From assembly GCA_964463135.1 (NCBI GenBank), contig CAYXBA010000005.1, positions 62,001 through 126,000 on the forward strand: a stretch of DNA of 64,000 bases, written 5' to 3'. A program made the translations under genes and the position numbers. Below, piece after piece: positions 23,087 to 32,196 of the stretch. The notes beneath the pieces were generated by a model. It worked only from the letters and a program-made list of their open reading frames with translations. It searched no databases and was not told where the DNA came from. Numbering within the stretch: the first letter of the stretch is position 1; each line of letters opens with the position of its first letter. This DNA comes from UBA6898 sp964463135 (lineage in GTDB: Bacteria > Nitrospirota > Thermodesulfovibrionia > Thermodesulfovibrionales > UBA6898).

Positions 23087-25405
23087 ATGAGAATAAGCTT
23101 TTTCGGTGGTGTGCTCACGGGTGTCCTTTGCCTTATCATGGCGACTCCTCTATGGGCACTCGATGATAAGAGCGATGTAAAGCAGGATGTTTCAATAACC
23201 CTTGACGAGGCTGTGGTAAGCGCAAAGCGTGCTTCCGCTGAAAAGGAAGGAGATGGTTTTGTCCCTTCAGCGAGTTATCAGCATACAGTAACACCTGGTG
23301 ATCGTGCGCGAACGAGCAGCACGGCTGACCTGCTCTACGACATGCCGGGTGTCAGTCTGCAGCAAAACGGCGGTGTGTCCAGCATTCCGTACCTGCATGG
23401 TCTGGGAGATGATCGCATACGCATCAAGCTTGACGGCATGGATCTGATCTCGGCCTGTGCCAATCACATGAATACGCCGCTTTCCTATATTGACCCTACT
23501 AACGTGAGCAGAGTGAATGTGGTTGCAGGTATAACGCCGGTCAGTATAGGCGGCGACAGTATTGCCGGCACGATCATAGTCAACTCTGCTTCACCGGAGT
23601 TCGCCAAGCACGGGAAAGCCCCACTGCTCAAAGCACAAGCAGGCACCTATTATCGCAGTAATGGCAATGCCTTCGGCGCCAGTCTTTCGACAACCGCAGC
23701 CGGTGAATATTTTAGCTTGCGCTATTCCGGATCTATGGCCCAATCAGGCAACTACCACTCTGCTCACGACTTTAAGGCAGCAGGGCCGGCAGCAATCGAC
23801 AGGGACTGGCTAGATGGAGATGAGGTCGGTTCCTCGAGATACCAATCATGGAACCATGCAATCGATATGGCGCTGCGTAGCGGAACGCATATGCTTCAGC
23901 TCAATATTGGCCTCCAGTACATCCCGTATCAGGGATTTCCGAACCAGCGCATGGATATGACAGAAAATGACAGCCAGCAATTTAATTTGCGCTACAGCGG
24001 TGAATACCAGTGGGGCACGTTAGAAGCCCGTGTTTATAACGAACATACGAGGCACAAGATGGATTTTGCCAATGATAAGCAGTACTACTATGGGAGCTCC
24101 GCAACCATCCTGGCGCCCGGCATGCCGATGAACACGGAAGGAAATAATACGGGTGCACTGGTCAGAGTAGACATTGACCTGTCGGAACGCGACATTCTCA
24201 GGGCAGGTGTCGAGGCCCAGCGTTACCGCCTCGACGATTGGTGGCCGCCGTCGCCATCAGTTCTGCCGCCTGGTTACACTGTCGGAGGAATGGCACCTGA
24301 TACGTTCTGGAACATTAATAACGGCAAACGCGACCGCTTCGCTGTCTTTGCAGAGTGGGAAGCACATTGGGACCGGCAGTGGATGAGCCTGCTGGGGGTT
24401 CGCAGCGAAACAGTGATGATGAATACCGGCGAGGTACAGGGCTACAACAACACCATGATGTATAACGGAGCACCCTTGTTCCCTGCCACAACCTTCAATA
24501 AGCATGATCGCAAGCGCACTGACAGCAACTTTGATGTGACGGCCTTAACTCGCTATACACCTGCGGTCACGCTGGATCTTGAGGTCGGTTATGCCCTGAA
24601 AACCCGCTCCCCCAACCTTTATGAACGCTACGCCTGGTCCACAAACACGATGGCGATGGAGATGATCAACTTCGCAGGCGACGGCAACTACTATATCGGT
24701 AATCTCAACCTGAAGCCGGAAAAGGCCAATACTGTCAGCGCAACTGCCGACTGGCATGATCCTGCACGGAAGCAATGGGGGCTGAAAGTCACGCCGTATT
24801 ATACCTACGTTGAGGATTATATAGATGCCCGCCGCTGCCCCACATCGGTCTGTGGTGCAAAGGCCTCAATTATAACCAACCTGACCGCGAAGACAGGTTT
24901 TGTTTATCTCCAGTTTGTGAATCAATCTGCCAGTCTCTATGGCATTGATGTCTCGGGCACGTATCTGCTGGCGAAAACCGGTGATTATGGCAGTTTCACC
25001 GCTTCCGGTGCTCTGAATTACGTGAGGGGCAAGAATGAAACGACAGGCGACAACCTTTACAACATCATGCCGCTGAATGCCAAAGTTGGTATAATACATC
25101 ATTATGGAAAATTGACCAACACGGTTGAGGGTCAGTTTGTGGACTCGAAAACGAAGGTGTCCCAGGTTCGCAACGAAGTCAGGACTTCTGGTTACGGCTT
25201 GATGAATCTGCGCAGCAGCTATGAATGGAAACATATCCGGCTGGATGCGGGCATTGAAAATGTAATGGACAAACAGTATGACCTGCCGTTGGGTGGGGCA
25301 TACGTTGGTCAGGGGCCGACTATGTCGGGCGGCGCGATTCCCTGGGGAGTTCCCATACCTGGCTACGGCCGATCGTTCTATGCGGCATTAACTGTGCAGT
25401 TCTGA
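23087..25405 (+). CDS. TonB-dependent copper receptor, OprC/NosA type
   Basis: A 772-residue outer-membrane receptor. I chose the ATG at 23087 because it gives a signal peptide (MRISFFGGVLTG...PLWA) and has AAAGGA six bases upstream. The plug domain follows (TADLLYDMPGVSLQQNGG, IRIKLDGMDL, GITPVSIGGDSIAGTIIV), then a 22-strand-type barrel ending in Phe (ALTVQF). The plug holds CANHM (Cys124, Met128) before NTPLSYIDP, and the barrel holds HKM (His323, Met325). Cys-x3-Met plus His-x-Met is the copper site described for Pseudomonas OprC. Copper import across the outer membrane is therefore well supported. The neighbouring TonB gene would energise it. Confidence 0.88.
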   Translation: MRISFFGGVLTGVLCLIMATPLWALDDKSDVKQDVSITLDEAVVSAKRASAEKEGDGFVPSASYQHTVTPGDRARTSSTADLLYDMPGVSLQQNGGVSSIPYLHGLGDDRIRIKLDGMDLISACANHMNTPLSYIDPTNVSRVNVVAGITPVSIGGDSIAGTIIVNSASPEFAKHGKAPLLKAQAGTYYRSNGNAFGASLSTTAAGEYFSLRYSGSMAQSGNYHSAHDFKAAGPAAIDRDWLDGDEVGSSRYQSWNHAIDMALRSGTHMLQLNIGLQYIPYQGFPNQRMDMTENDSQQFNLRYSGEYQWGTLEARVYNEHTRHKMDFANDKQYYYGSSATILAPGMPMNTEGNNTGALVRVDIDLSERDILRAGVEAQRYRLDDWWPPSPSVLPPGYTVGGMAPDTFWNINNGKRDRFAVFAEWEAHWDRQWMSLLGVRSETVMMNTGEVQGYNNTMMYNGAPLFPATTFNKHDRKRTDSNFDVTALTRYTPAVTLDLEVGYALKTRSPNLYERYAWSTNTMAMEMINFAGDGNYYIGNLNLKPEKANTVSATADWHDPARKQWGLKVTPYYTYVEDYIDARRCPTSVCGAKASIITNLTAKTGFVYLQFVNQSASLYGIDVSGTYLLAKTGDYGSFTASGALNYVRGKNETTGDNLYNIMPLNAKVGIIHHYGKLTNTVEGQFVDSKTKVSQVRNEVRTSGYGLMNLRSSYEWKHIRLDAGIENVMDKQYDLPLGGAYVGQGPTMSGGAIPWGVPIPGYGRSFYAALTVQF

Positions 25406-25565
25406 GACCAACTACCCGACAGTTCGATCTGCAGCGAAGAAATAGGGCGGCGGCCTCATATCAGCTTGAGTTTGGCGATATGGCCGCCGCAATACGTTGG
25501 AGAATTCGTCACAGAGAAATACGGGAGGAATATCAGGGAATAAACCGGACTTTGATTGCGAAGTC

Positions 25566-25658
25566 ATGGGTCTGTTTATTACCATAACCGCAGCGATGGG
25601 TACAGGTATATATATGAGCTTCAGACAGGGAAGCCTTCAGGCAGAAGCAAAGAGATGA
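25566..25658 (+). CDS. Possible 30-residue membrane peptide overlapping tonB
   Basis: A short frame begins with ATG at 25566 and reads MGLFITITAAMGTGIYM, one membrane span, then a basic-polar tail. Its TGA overlaps the TonB ATG in ATGA, typical of coupled genes. No Shine-Dalgarno is seen, although GGGAGGA lies about 35 bases upstream and the frame is open back to a TTG at 25497. It may be a real small protein or a remnant. Confidence 0.3.
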   Translation: MGLFITITAAMGTGIYMSFRQGSLQAEAKR

Positions 25659-26383
25659 GCAACCATAATAGGGCATTTGCTTATTCCGTTGGTATGCACC
25701 TCGCACTGTTTATGCTGGTCCTTGTGGTTATGAGGGTGGAAATTCCGGAGAGAAAGCCATTGATCATTGATTTCAGTCTTGGAGACCGGTCTGAGGTTGC
25801 TCAGTTTCCACAGCCTGTCTACAGCGCCGGTAATCCATCAGTCGCTGCGAAAGCACACCGGCCCATCTCTGCAAAGATTGCCGAGCAACAAATCTCATCG
25901 GTAAAAGATGTAATCATTCAGCCGGAGCATCGGGTACAGGTGATGACCGGGACTGAAAATCAGGTTACGGCGTCAACTCCGGAACCACTCCGGGGCTCTG
26001 CCTTGGATTCTGTTTCAGCAGTGCAAAGATATGGTGATGGCCACAGGTCTGACAATTCCAGATCATCCTCCGGGGCAGGGAGCAGTGCAGAAGGGCCGGA
26101 GATGAGATATGTGAAAGCGCATTTTGCATCTATCCGCAACACTATAGTAAACAACCTTACGTACCCTCGGGCCGCCCGCAGGAAGGGATGGGAAGGCACT
26201 GTTAAGGTCTCCTTCGTAGTTAATGAAGACGGCGGTGTGAACAATATCAGGGTGCTTATGACTTCAGGCTTTGAAGTGCTCGACCGTGATGCCGTTGAGA
26301 CCATCAGACGTTGCTCTCCCTATCCCAAGCCACCGTGTAGGGCTGAGATGGTTATGCCTGTTACGTACAGACTTGATGACTGA
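25655..26383 (+). CDS. TonB-like energy-transducing protein
   Basis: A 242-residue protein with a single N-terminal membrane anchor (about residues 9-28, AYSVGMHLALFMLVLVVM), a flexible periplasmic linker of about 125 residues that is less Pro-rich than E. coli TonB, and a C-terminal TonB domain: YPRAARRKGWEGTVKVSF, then RVLMTSGFEVLDRDAVETIRR and YPKPP. It delivers proton-motive energy to the adjacent receptor. No exbB/exbD are in the window. The ATG at 25655 is preferred over an upstream start because the anchor then begins at the N-terminus. Confidence 0.85.
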   Translation: MSNHNRAFAYSVGMHLALFMLVLVVMRVEIPERKPLIIDFSLGDRSEVAQFPQPVYSAGNPSVAAKAHRPISAKIAEQQISSVKDVIIQPEHRVQVMTGTENQVTASTPEPLRGSALDSVSAVQRYGDGHRSDNSRSSSGAGSSAEGPEMRYVKAHFASIRNTIVNNLTYPRAARRKGWEGTVKVSFVVNEDGGVNNIRVLMTSGFEVLDRDAVETIRRCSPYPKPPCRAEMVMPVTYRLDD

Positions 26384-26531
26384 GATTCTTCTTTCTATTG
26401 AAGTCAGACTGCATTAGACTAATAAGGAGAAGGGAGCATACGAAGATATGTATGCTGCGCAAAAATGACACGTCACAAGAGGAAGATGAAGCGGTTATAG
26501 ATGAAGATGGAGGAGCATAACCATTAGGCTC

Positions 26532-27011
26532 TTGACGGAACAAGATACGGGAAGGACATCCGGAACATATGGCCGAAAGGTGTATGTCTGGATGCCTCTC
26601 CTGTTGCTGATCATATTTCTTTCTGCCTGTTCCCGACAGCCGGAGTATCCTGATGCGACCCGGAAAGGGCAGGATATTTCGATTGAGATCAGCGCGCTGC
26701 AGCCTGGAATACCCCGATACTTTTCCCATTCTGCCGGGGGAATGAACATCCATTTCTTTGTAGTGAAGGTGGATGACAGGGTGATATCTTTTCTTGATGC
26801 CTGCACCAAGTGCTATCCCCAGAAAAAAGGTTTCGGTTTTGACAACGGGTCTGTTGTATGCCGGGCCTGCAATGAGCGGTACCCCCTATCCGAGATCGAG
26901 AAGGGATTCGGCAGCTGCTATCCGATTAAGCTGGAGGGCAGAATTAAGGACAACAGATACCTGATATCGACGGCTGAGCTGGAAAAACTGGGAGCTAAAT
27001 ACTTCCGGTAG
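26532..27011 (+). CDS. DUF2318-family lipoprotein (second copy)
   Basis: A 159-residue protein with a membrane-targeting segment and lipobox LSAC at Cys33. DUF2318 marks are LDACTKC, VCRAC and a later Cys in GSCYPIKL, the same CxxC-CxxC-C pattern as the protein at 10960-11400. The start is uncertain: TTG at 26532 has GGAGGAG 17 bases upstream, and an ATG at 26592 or GTG at 26583 would shorten the N-terminus but keep the lipobox. It sits in the copper-receptor locus and probably binds a metal or Fe-S cofactor in the periplasm. Confidence 0.78.
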   Translation: MTEQDTGRTSGTYGRKVYVWMPLLLLIIFLSACSRQPEYPDATRKGQDISIEISALQPGIPRYFSHSAGGMNIHFFVVKVDDRVISFLDACTKCYPQKKGFGFDNGSVVCRACNERYPLSEIEKGFGSCYPIKLEGRIKDNRYLISTAELEKLGAKYFR

Positions 27012-27040
27012 TAATCAGGGTTGGACTTTCTAAGAAGTCG

Positions 27041-27655
27041 TCAGGGTTGATAAGCAGACTTGTCGCCTATATCGCAGTGCAGGGGCATAAAGACCTTCCT
27101 GAGCATAAACAGGATGAGCATTCCGGCGATAAGAGCAAGGCCGAATGCTGCGCTTTTTTGATCCAGAAGTCCCACACCGTACATGAACAAATATGCGGGC
27201 ATGATCATTCCGAGCAGATAGCCTTCCAGAAGCTTGAAGCAGAACGCCTCTTTCGCCGTGATAAAGCCCAAACAAAGTGATAGTGGTATGAGGAGGAGTG
27301 CGCCCGCAGGGAGTAATGACGCCGGTCTTAGATTCAAAAACAGAAACATGAGAGCCAGGCAAACTAGAGCCAGATAATATATTTTTTTAAGGACGCGGTG
27401 AAACTTTCCGATATAAAGATGGATAAAAAAGACGCTGAGCCCCACGCTGAAATAGAGTGATAGTATGATGATATTGGCGCCTAACCCCGAGGAGATGAGC
27501 GGCAGACTGCCCAGGTCAGGGGACAGCACGGTCATGACCGCCAGGAAGGCTGCGACCGCTATCAGGATCGTTGAAAGGGCTATCCCCGTTCGATAAAGGA
27601 GTGTGGTTATTTTGTCTTCTTTGGTCAACGGCTGAAATTGCTGATATGTACCCAT
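27041..27655 (-). CDS. DUF2301-family integral membrane protein
   Basis: A 204-residue protein with about six hydrophobic helices. The TAKEAFCFK segment near residue 133 is characteristic of DUF2301 (seen in cyanobacteria and other groups; function unknown). It converges with the DUF2318 gene 29 bases away and is divergent from panB. The single Cys beside the Phe-rich turn and the absence of charged residues in the helices give no clue to a substrate. Confidence 0.7.
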   Translation of the reverse strand: MGTYQQFQPLTKEDKITTLLYRTGIALSTILIAVAAFLAVMTVLSPDLGSLPLISSGLGANIIILSLYFSVGLSVFFIHLYIGKFHRVLKKIYYLALVCLALMFLFLNLRPASLLPAGALLLIPLSLCLGFITAKEAFCFKLLEGYLLGMIMPAYLFMYGVGLLDQKSAAFGLALIAGMLILFMLRKVFMPLHCDIGDKSAYQP

Positions 27656-27701
27656 GAAAAAAGTATAACCATTCAGACGTGCTGCTTACAAGCAGGGCGG
27701 C

Positions 27702-27731
27702 TTGCATGCTTGTGAGCAGGCCGGTTATAAT
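27702..27731 (+). promoter_or_regulatory. Promoter of panB
   Basis: TTGCAT at 27702-27707, an 18-base spacer, and a perfect TATAAT at 27726-27731. The panB ATG is 30 bases downstream. Confidence 0.6.
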
Positions 27732-27761
27732 GCAAAAAATCAATCAGTATTGGGGGCAGGG

Positions 27762-28562
27762 ATGCCGAAGATTACCGTGCAGGATTTTCTCAAGAAGAAG
27801 ACCGAGGGCAGGAAGCTCACCGTGCTGACAGCATATGACTATCCGTTTGCCCAGATGGTTGACGAAGCAGGCATTGATGCGGTGCTCGTCGGCGACTCGC
27901 TGGGTGTTGTTGTCCAGGGGCTCGAAAATACCCTGCCGGTAACGATGGATGAGATGATCTATCACACTAAGATGGTCTCGCGGGCGGTCAGGAATGCCCT
28001 TGTCATCGGTGATATGCCTTTTATGTCGTATCAGGCAAGTATTGAGGACGCGCTGAGAAATGCAGGACGGTTCCTGAAGGAAGGCGGCGCTACCGCCGTC
28101 AAGATGGAGGGCGGCTCTGAGATAGCTGACCGGATCGCTGCCATGACAAGATCGGATATCCCGGTCATGGCCCATATTGGTCTTACCCCCCAGTCGATCC
28201 ACCGGATGGGCGGATACAAGGTGCAGGGGAAGACCAGGAGCGCTGCCAAAAAGCTGATCGAAGAGGCGAAGGCTGTCGAAGATGCAGGTGCATTTTCTGT
28301 CGTACTTGAGGGTATTCCGCTAACGCTTGCCCGGGAGATCACCGGAGTTCTTTCCATTCCTACCATCGGCATCGGCGCCGGACCCCATTGCGACGGTCAG
28401 GTCCTGGTCCTGCATGACCTGCTTGGCCTGTTTGACCGTTTTGTGCCCAAATTCATCAAGCGCTATGCGAATTTAAAGCAGGAGACGGTTTCTGCACTGC
28501 TGGCATACAAAAAAGACGTTGAGGACGGGACATTTCCGTCCGAGGAGCAGAGCTTCAAATAG
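27762..28562 (+). CDS. panB: 3-methyl-2-oxobutanoate hydroxymethyltransferase
   Basis: A 266-residue enzyme of pantothenate synthesis that adds the hydroxymethyl group from methylene-tetrahydrofolate to 2-oxoisovalerate, giving ketopantoate. Typical motifs are LTAYDYPFA, VGDSLGVVVQGLENT, GDMPFMSYQ, VKMEGG, HIGLTPQS and IGIGAGPHCDGQVLVLHDLLG. The ATG at 27762 gives the usual length of about 265; a longer frame exists but would overlap the promoter. The rest of the pantothenate pathway is not in this window. Confidence 0.93.
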   Translation: MPKITVQDFLKKKTEGRKLTVLTAYDYPFAQMVDEAGIDAVLVGDSLGVVVQGLENTLPVTMDEMIYHTKMVSRAVRNALVIGDMPFMSYQASIEDALRNAGRFLKEGGATAVKMEGGSEIADRIAAMTRSDIPVMAHIGLTPQSIHRMGGYKVQGKTRSAAKKLIEEAKAVEDAGAFSVVLEGIPLTLAREITGVLSIPTIGIGAGPHCDGQVLVLHDLLGLFDRFVPKFIKRYANLKQETVSALLAYKKDVEDGTFPSEEQSFK

Positions 28563-28565
28563 TCG

Positions 28566-28594
28566 TTGTAATGACCTGAGCTTATTGGTATAAT
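28566..28594 (+). promoter_or_regulatory. Promoter of the signalling cluster
   Basis: TTGTAA at 28566-28571, a 17-base spacer, and a perfect TATAAT at 28589-28594, 38 bases before the histidine kinase ATG. It lies just after the panB stop, so the three signalling genes form their own unit. Confidence 0.6.
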
Positions 28595-28632
28595 CCGGAG
28601 AAATCCCTGAGGGAGACTTAGCTGTAGCAATT

Positions 28633-30132
28633 ATGTTTCCGAAAAGTCTCGACAGAAAAATACTCATTGTCCTTTCGCTCACCGTCGCGGTCATCACTGC
28701 CGGCATCATTTATATCACCAACCTTCGTCTTTCGCAGGGCCTCCTTGATGAATTTCTCGTTGACAGCAAAGAGACGATGTCCATAGTCGCTTCGAGCATG
28801 AAACAGACCATGGCAAGCGGCAATGGCCGGCTCATAGAGAATGAGCTGCTTGATATCAAGGCCCAGAATTCTAACATTGAATTCTTTATCAGTGACACGG
28901 ACCAGAACATAATCTTCTCATCGGAAGTGAAAAGTCTTCAAAAGCCCCTCTCAATCGAACTGGTCAATCAGGATATTCTCCGGGACGTGGCGCGGGGATT
29001 TCAGACCGGCGCAATTCCGGACAGAATGTATGAGGAGAAACATAACGGAAAGAGATTCTTCCTGCATGTCCATTTGATGGAGAACCATCCTCAGTGTTAC
29101 CGCTGCCATGGTTCTGAAAAGAAGATCCTTGGTGCGGTAATCCTGAGAAAGAGCATAGACCGGAATTATGCGGCGATTTCCGAATTGAGGGACTGGAACA
29201 TCGTGATCAGTATCCTCGGTGTTCTTGCGATCATAGCCGTTTCCCATATCCTTGTCACGCGCCTGATCAGCAGGCCGATACGTGATCTTGCGCGTGAGAT
29301 CGCTGCACTCCCTGACAACATCGCTGAAGACACGCTCGTCGGCTCGGCAGAGATATCCCGCAATGATGAGATCGGCGATCTCCAGAAATCGTTCCATAAT
29401 ATGGCGATCGATCTTTACGAGAAGACCCATGCACTGCACAAATCAAATGCAGACCTTGCCAATGCGAACAAGGAGCTTGAGTCCTTTGCCTATTCTGTTT
29501 CGCATGACCTTCGGGCGCCCCTCAGGAATATTGACGGTTTCTCGAAAATTCTCATGGATGACTATGCAGCGTCACTACCTGAAAAAGCGATGCACTATCT
29601 GAAACGGGTGCGCAATGGGACGAACAGGATGTCGATGCTCATTGACGACATCCTTGCTTTTTCGAAGATAGGCAGGGCAGAGCTCAACTATCGCAAGATG
29701 CCTGCTGCAGCGATCATACACAGTGTTCTTGAGCAATTCAGCGGCGAGATCGAAAAGCGGAATGTCTCCATAACGGTACAGGACCTGCCGGAGATCAACT
29801 GCGATATGGTCCTTATGCAGAGCCTCTTTTCGAACCTGTTATCAAATGCAATGAAGTACACGAGAAACGTTGAACATCCTGATATCATAGTCGGTTACGA
29901 TCCCCGGCGGAAGCTCATATACGTGAAAGACAACGGTTTGGGCTTTGACATGCAGTATCGCGACAAAATATTCCAGATCTTCCAGCGCCTTCATCTCCCG
30001 GAAGAATATGAAGGCACGGGCATCGGCCTTTCCATCGTAAAAAGAATAGCTGAACGCCATCATGGCAGGGTCTGGGCAGAATCTGAGCCCGGCAGGGGCG
30101 CAACGTTTTTTATAGATCTACCCACATTTTAG
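28633..30132 (+). CDS. Sensor histidine kinase with periplasmic haem c (CxxCH) domain
   Basis: A 499-residue membrane kinase. Membrane helix 1 is at about 9-29, a periplasmic sensor domain runs to about 187 and contains CYRCH at 155-159, helix 2 is at about 189-212, followed by HAMP, a HisKA domain with His291 in SVSHDLRAPLRNIDGF, and HATPase with DNGLGFD and GTGIGLSIVK. A covalently bound haem suggests sensing of redox state, O2, NO or another haem ligand. The C-terminal half resembles phytochrome-like kinases that pair with Rcp1-type regulators, and such a regulator follows. Confidence 0.88.
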   Translation: MFPKSLDRKILIVLSLTVAVITAGIIYITNLRLSQGLLDEFLVDSKETMSIVASSMKQTMASGNGRLIENELLDIKAQNSNIEFFISDTDQNIIFSSEVKSLQKPLSIELVNQDILRDVARGFQTGAIPDRMYEEKHNGKRFFLHVHLMENHPQCYRCHGSEKKILGAVILRKSIDRNYAAISELRDWNIVISILGVLAIIAVSHILVTRLISRPIRDLAREIAALPDNIAEDTLVGSAEISRNDEIGDLQKSFHNMAIDLYEKTHALHKSNADLANANKELESFAYSVSHDLRAPLRNIDGFSKILMDDYAASLPEKAMHYLKRVRNGTNRMSMLIDDILAFSKIGRAELNYRKMPAAAIIHSVLEQFSGEIEKRNVSITVQDLPEINCDMVLMQSLFSNLLSNAMKYTRNVEHPDIIVGYDPRRKLIYVKDNGLGFDMQYRDKIFQIFQRLHLPEEYEGTGIGLSIVKRIAERHHGRVWAESEPGRGATFFIDLPTF

Positions 30133-30145
30133 GAGGCGACTGATA

Positions 30146-30583
30146 ATGAACCGGTTTATCAATATTCTGCTTGTTGAGGACAATCCCGATGATGTTGAGC
30201 TTACGCTTCTTGCACTCGAGAAGAATAATATCGCAAACCCGGTCAAGGTGGTGCGTGACGGGCAGGAGGCGGTCGATTATCTTTTCTACAAGGGAAAATA
30301 CGAGGGTGCTGATCACGACCTACCCAACCTGGTGCTGCTCGACCTGAAACTCCCGAAGGTGGACGGCATTGAAGTCCTCAATAAAATAAAGGCGGACCGG
30401 AAGCTGAAGCTTATACCGGTCGTTGTTCTCACCTCGTCCAAGGAGGACAACGATGTGCTCAAGAGCTATGATCTTGGCGTAAACAGCTATATCAGAAAGC
30501 CGGTGGATTTTGACCAGTTTGTCGATACGGTGAAGCAGATCGGTTTTTACTGGCTGCTGATCAATGAGCAGGCGCCGAAATAA
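30146..30583 (+). CDS. Rcp1-like single-domain response regulator
   Basis: A 145-residue receiver domain with LLVEDNPDDVELTLLAL, DYLFYKGKY, the phosphoacceptor Asp in LVLLDLKLPKVDGIEVL, VVLTSSKEDND and SYIRKPVDF. The YLF insert and C-terminal extension are typical of Rcp1, the partner of cyanobacterial phytochrome Cph1. AGGAGG lies upstream. Its TAA overlaps the next gene's ATG (TAATG). It is probably phosphorylated by the kinase encoded just before it. Confidence 0.92.
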   Translation: MNRFINILLVEDNPDDVELTLLALEKNNIANPVKVVRDGQEAVDYLFYKGKYEGADHDLPNLVLLDLKLPKVDGIEVLNKIKADRKLKLIPVVVLTSSKEDNDVLKSYDLGVNSYIRKPVDFDQFVDTVKQIGFYWLLINEQAPK

Positions 30584-32196
30584 TGTCTGAACTTCCTCCC
30601 GGCCGGAATATGCTGAAGGTCTTCATGCTTGAGGACAACCTCGACGATGTGGAACTTGAATTGTATGAGATGCGCAGGGCGCACCTGCACGTGGAATATG
30701 ATGTGGCGCGGAACAGGGCTGAGTTCAGAGAGCGGCTGGCGCGTTTCTCCCCGGACATTATCCTTGCTGATTATGCACTGCCTGATATTACCGGCATCGA
30801 GGCCATCCATGTGGCAAAGGATCTGGGTGTTGATGTCCCGGTCATCCTTATTACCGGTGAAGGCAACGAGACGATAGCCGTCGACAGTCTCCGGCAGGGA
30901 GCGGTCGATTATATACTCAAAAAGAACATTGCCGGGCTTCCTGCCAGGGTGGAGCGTGCCCTCGAGATCTGGGCTGACCGGAAGGCAAAGGCGCGTGCCG
31001 AAGCTGAGCAGATGCGACTGCATCAGCTCCTTTTCGAGAACCAGAAAATGGAGGCTATCGGCAGGCTTGCGGGCGGTATTGCACATGACTTTAACAACAT
31101 CCTGACCGGCATCATGGGTTTTTCCGAGATATGCCTGTTCGACCTTCCCCATGCTCCGGAGACCCGCAATAAGCTGGAATCGATCATCTCTCTTTCACAG
31201 AAGGGGGCTGACCTTGTGAAGCAGCTACTGATCTTCAGTAAAAAAATGGTCATGGAGTTCGAGACCGTGAATATGAACTCTTTCCTCGCTGAGACGGTCC
31301 ACTTCTTCAAGAGAATCGTCGAAGAATCTATTGAGATCCGCCTTGATCTCTGCGATGACCTGCCAATGATCCGCTGTGATACGAACCAGTTCACCCAGGT
31401 GATGATGAATCTGGTCCTGAACGCGCGGGATGCCATGCAGGGCAAGGGGACCATCACGATAAAGACGAGCAAATGCCTCATGCGCGAGACCGCAGGCGGA
31501 GGAGAACACCAGTTTGATCAGCGCTGGTGCGTCTGCATCGCTGTCACGGATGGGGGCGCCGGCATTGAAAGTCACCACCTGCCGCGCATATTCGATCCCT
31601 TTTTCACGACCAAAGCGGTCGGCAAGGGTACCGGTCTCGGTCTGTCGATCGTCTATTCGGTGGTGCAGGGCCATGGCGGTGTTGTAAAGGTAGCGAGCAG
31701 GAAAGGAGAGGGCACCACGTTTACGATCGCGCTGCCTGTTCCCGAGGACGCCTCTGCTCACAATGAGTCACCTTTCTACGATACACTGCCCGCGCAAAAC
31801 AGCGGCCGGATAAGCGGTAAGGAGACCATACTTATTGTTGAAGATGAGGATGTGCTCCGGGATCTCCTCTCAAATTTCATGCGATCCCTTGGATATGTGG
31901 TGGTTACGGCGAGGGACGGTGAGGAAGGGCTCCATGCTTTTGAGAGCGAACCCGGACAATATCACCTAATAATCTCGGACATGATGATGCCGAACAAGAA
32001 CGGTATTGAACTGTTCAGGGAGGTCAGGGCGATTCGGCCAGAGGTCAGGTTCATGCTGGTGACAGGGTACAGTCTTGCAGATGTGGATGAAAGCGATCTG
32101 TCGCAGATATCCGGGATTGTGAGAAAGCCCTATACGCCGATGCAGCTTGCAAAGGTGGTTAGGGATGTCCTTGATGCTCAGTCTTCCTCCGGTTGA
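30583..32196 (+). CDS. Hybrid protein REC-HisKA-HATPase-REC
   Basis: A 537-residue soluble hybrid kinase. Receiver 1 has LEDNLDDVE and Asp63 in ILADYALPD. A helical linker leads to the dimerisation domain with His168 (GGIAHDFNNILTG). The ATPase domain has NLVLNARDAM, TDGGAGI and GTGLGLSIVYS. Receiver 2 has IVEDEDVLRDLL and Asp466 in IISDMMMPNKNG. No membrane span or DNA-binding domain is present, so the cluster has no visible transcriptional output. Input through receiver 1 from the upstream kinase is a reasonable inference. Confidence 0.88.
   Translation: MSELPPGRNMLKVFMLEDNLDDVELELYEMRRAHLHVEYDVARNRAEFRERLARFSPDIILADYALPDITGIEAIHVAKDLGVDVPVILITGEGNETIAVDSLRQGAVDYILKKNIAGLPARVERALEIWADRKAKARAEAEQMRLHQLLFENQKMEAIGRLAGGIAHDFNNILTGIMGFSEICLFDLPHAPETRNKLESIISLSQKGADLVKQLLIFSKKMVMEFETVNMNSFLAETVHFFKRIVEESIEIRLDLCDDLPMIRCDTNQFTQVMMNLVLNARDAMQGKGTITIKTSKCLMRETAGGGEHQFDQRWCVCIAVTDGGAGIESHHLPRIFDPFFTTKAVGKGTGLGLSIVYSVVQGHGGVVKVASRKGEGTTFTIALPVPEDASAHNESPFYDTLPAQNSGRISGKETILIVEDEDVLRDLLSNFMRSLGYVVVTARDGEEGLHAFESEPGQYHLIISDMMMPNKNGIELFREVRAIRPEVRFMLVTGYSLADVDESDLSQISGIVRKPYTPMQLAKVVRDVLDAQSSSG

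Noticed and set aside
25441..25500. GC-rich inverted repeat (GCGGCGGCC with GGCCGCCGC) after the receptor gene as a terminator
   Set aside because: The arms are separated by about 24 bases and no T-run follows; a weak terminator is possible but not supported enough to annotate.
26452..26520. A 22-codon frame (acidic, starting MLRKND) between tonB and the DUF2318 gene
   Set aside because: The spacing to the AGGGAG upstream is too long and there is no family resemblance; it is as likely to be chance as a leader peptide.
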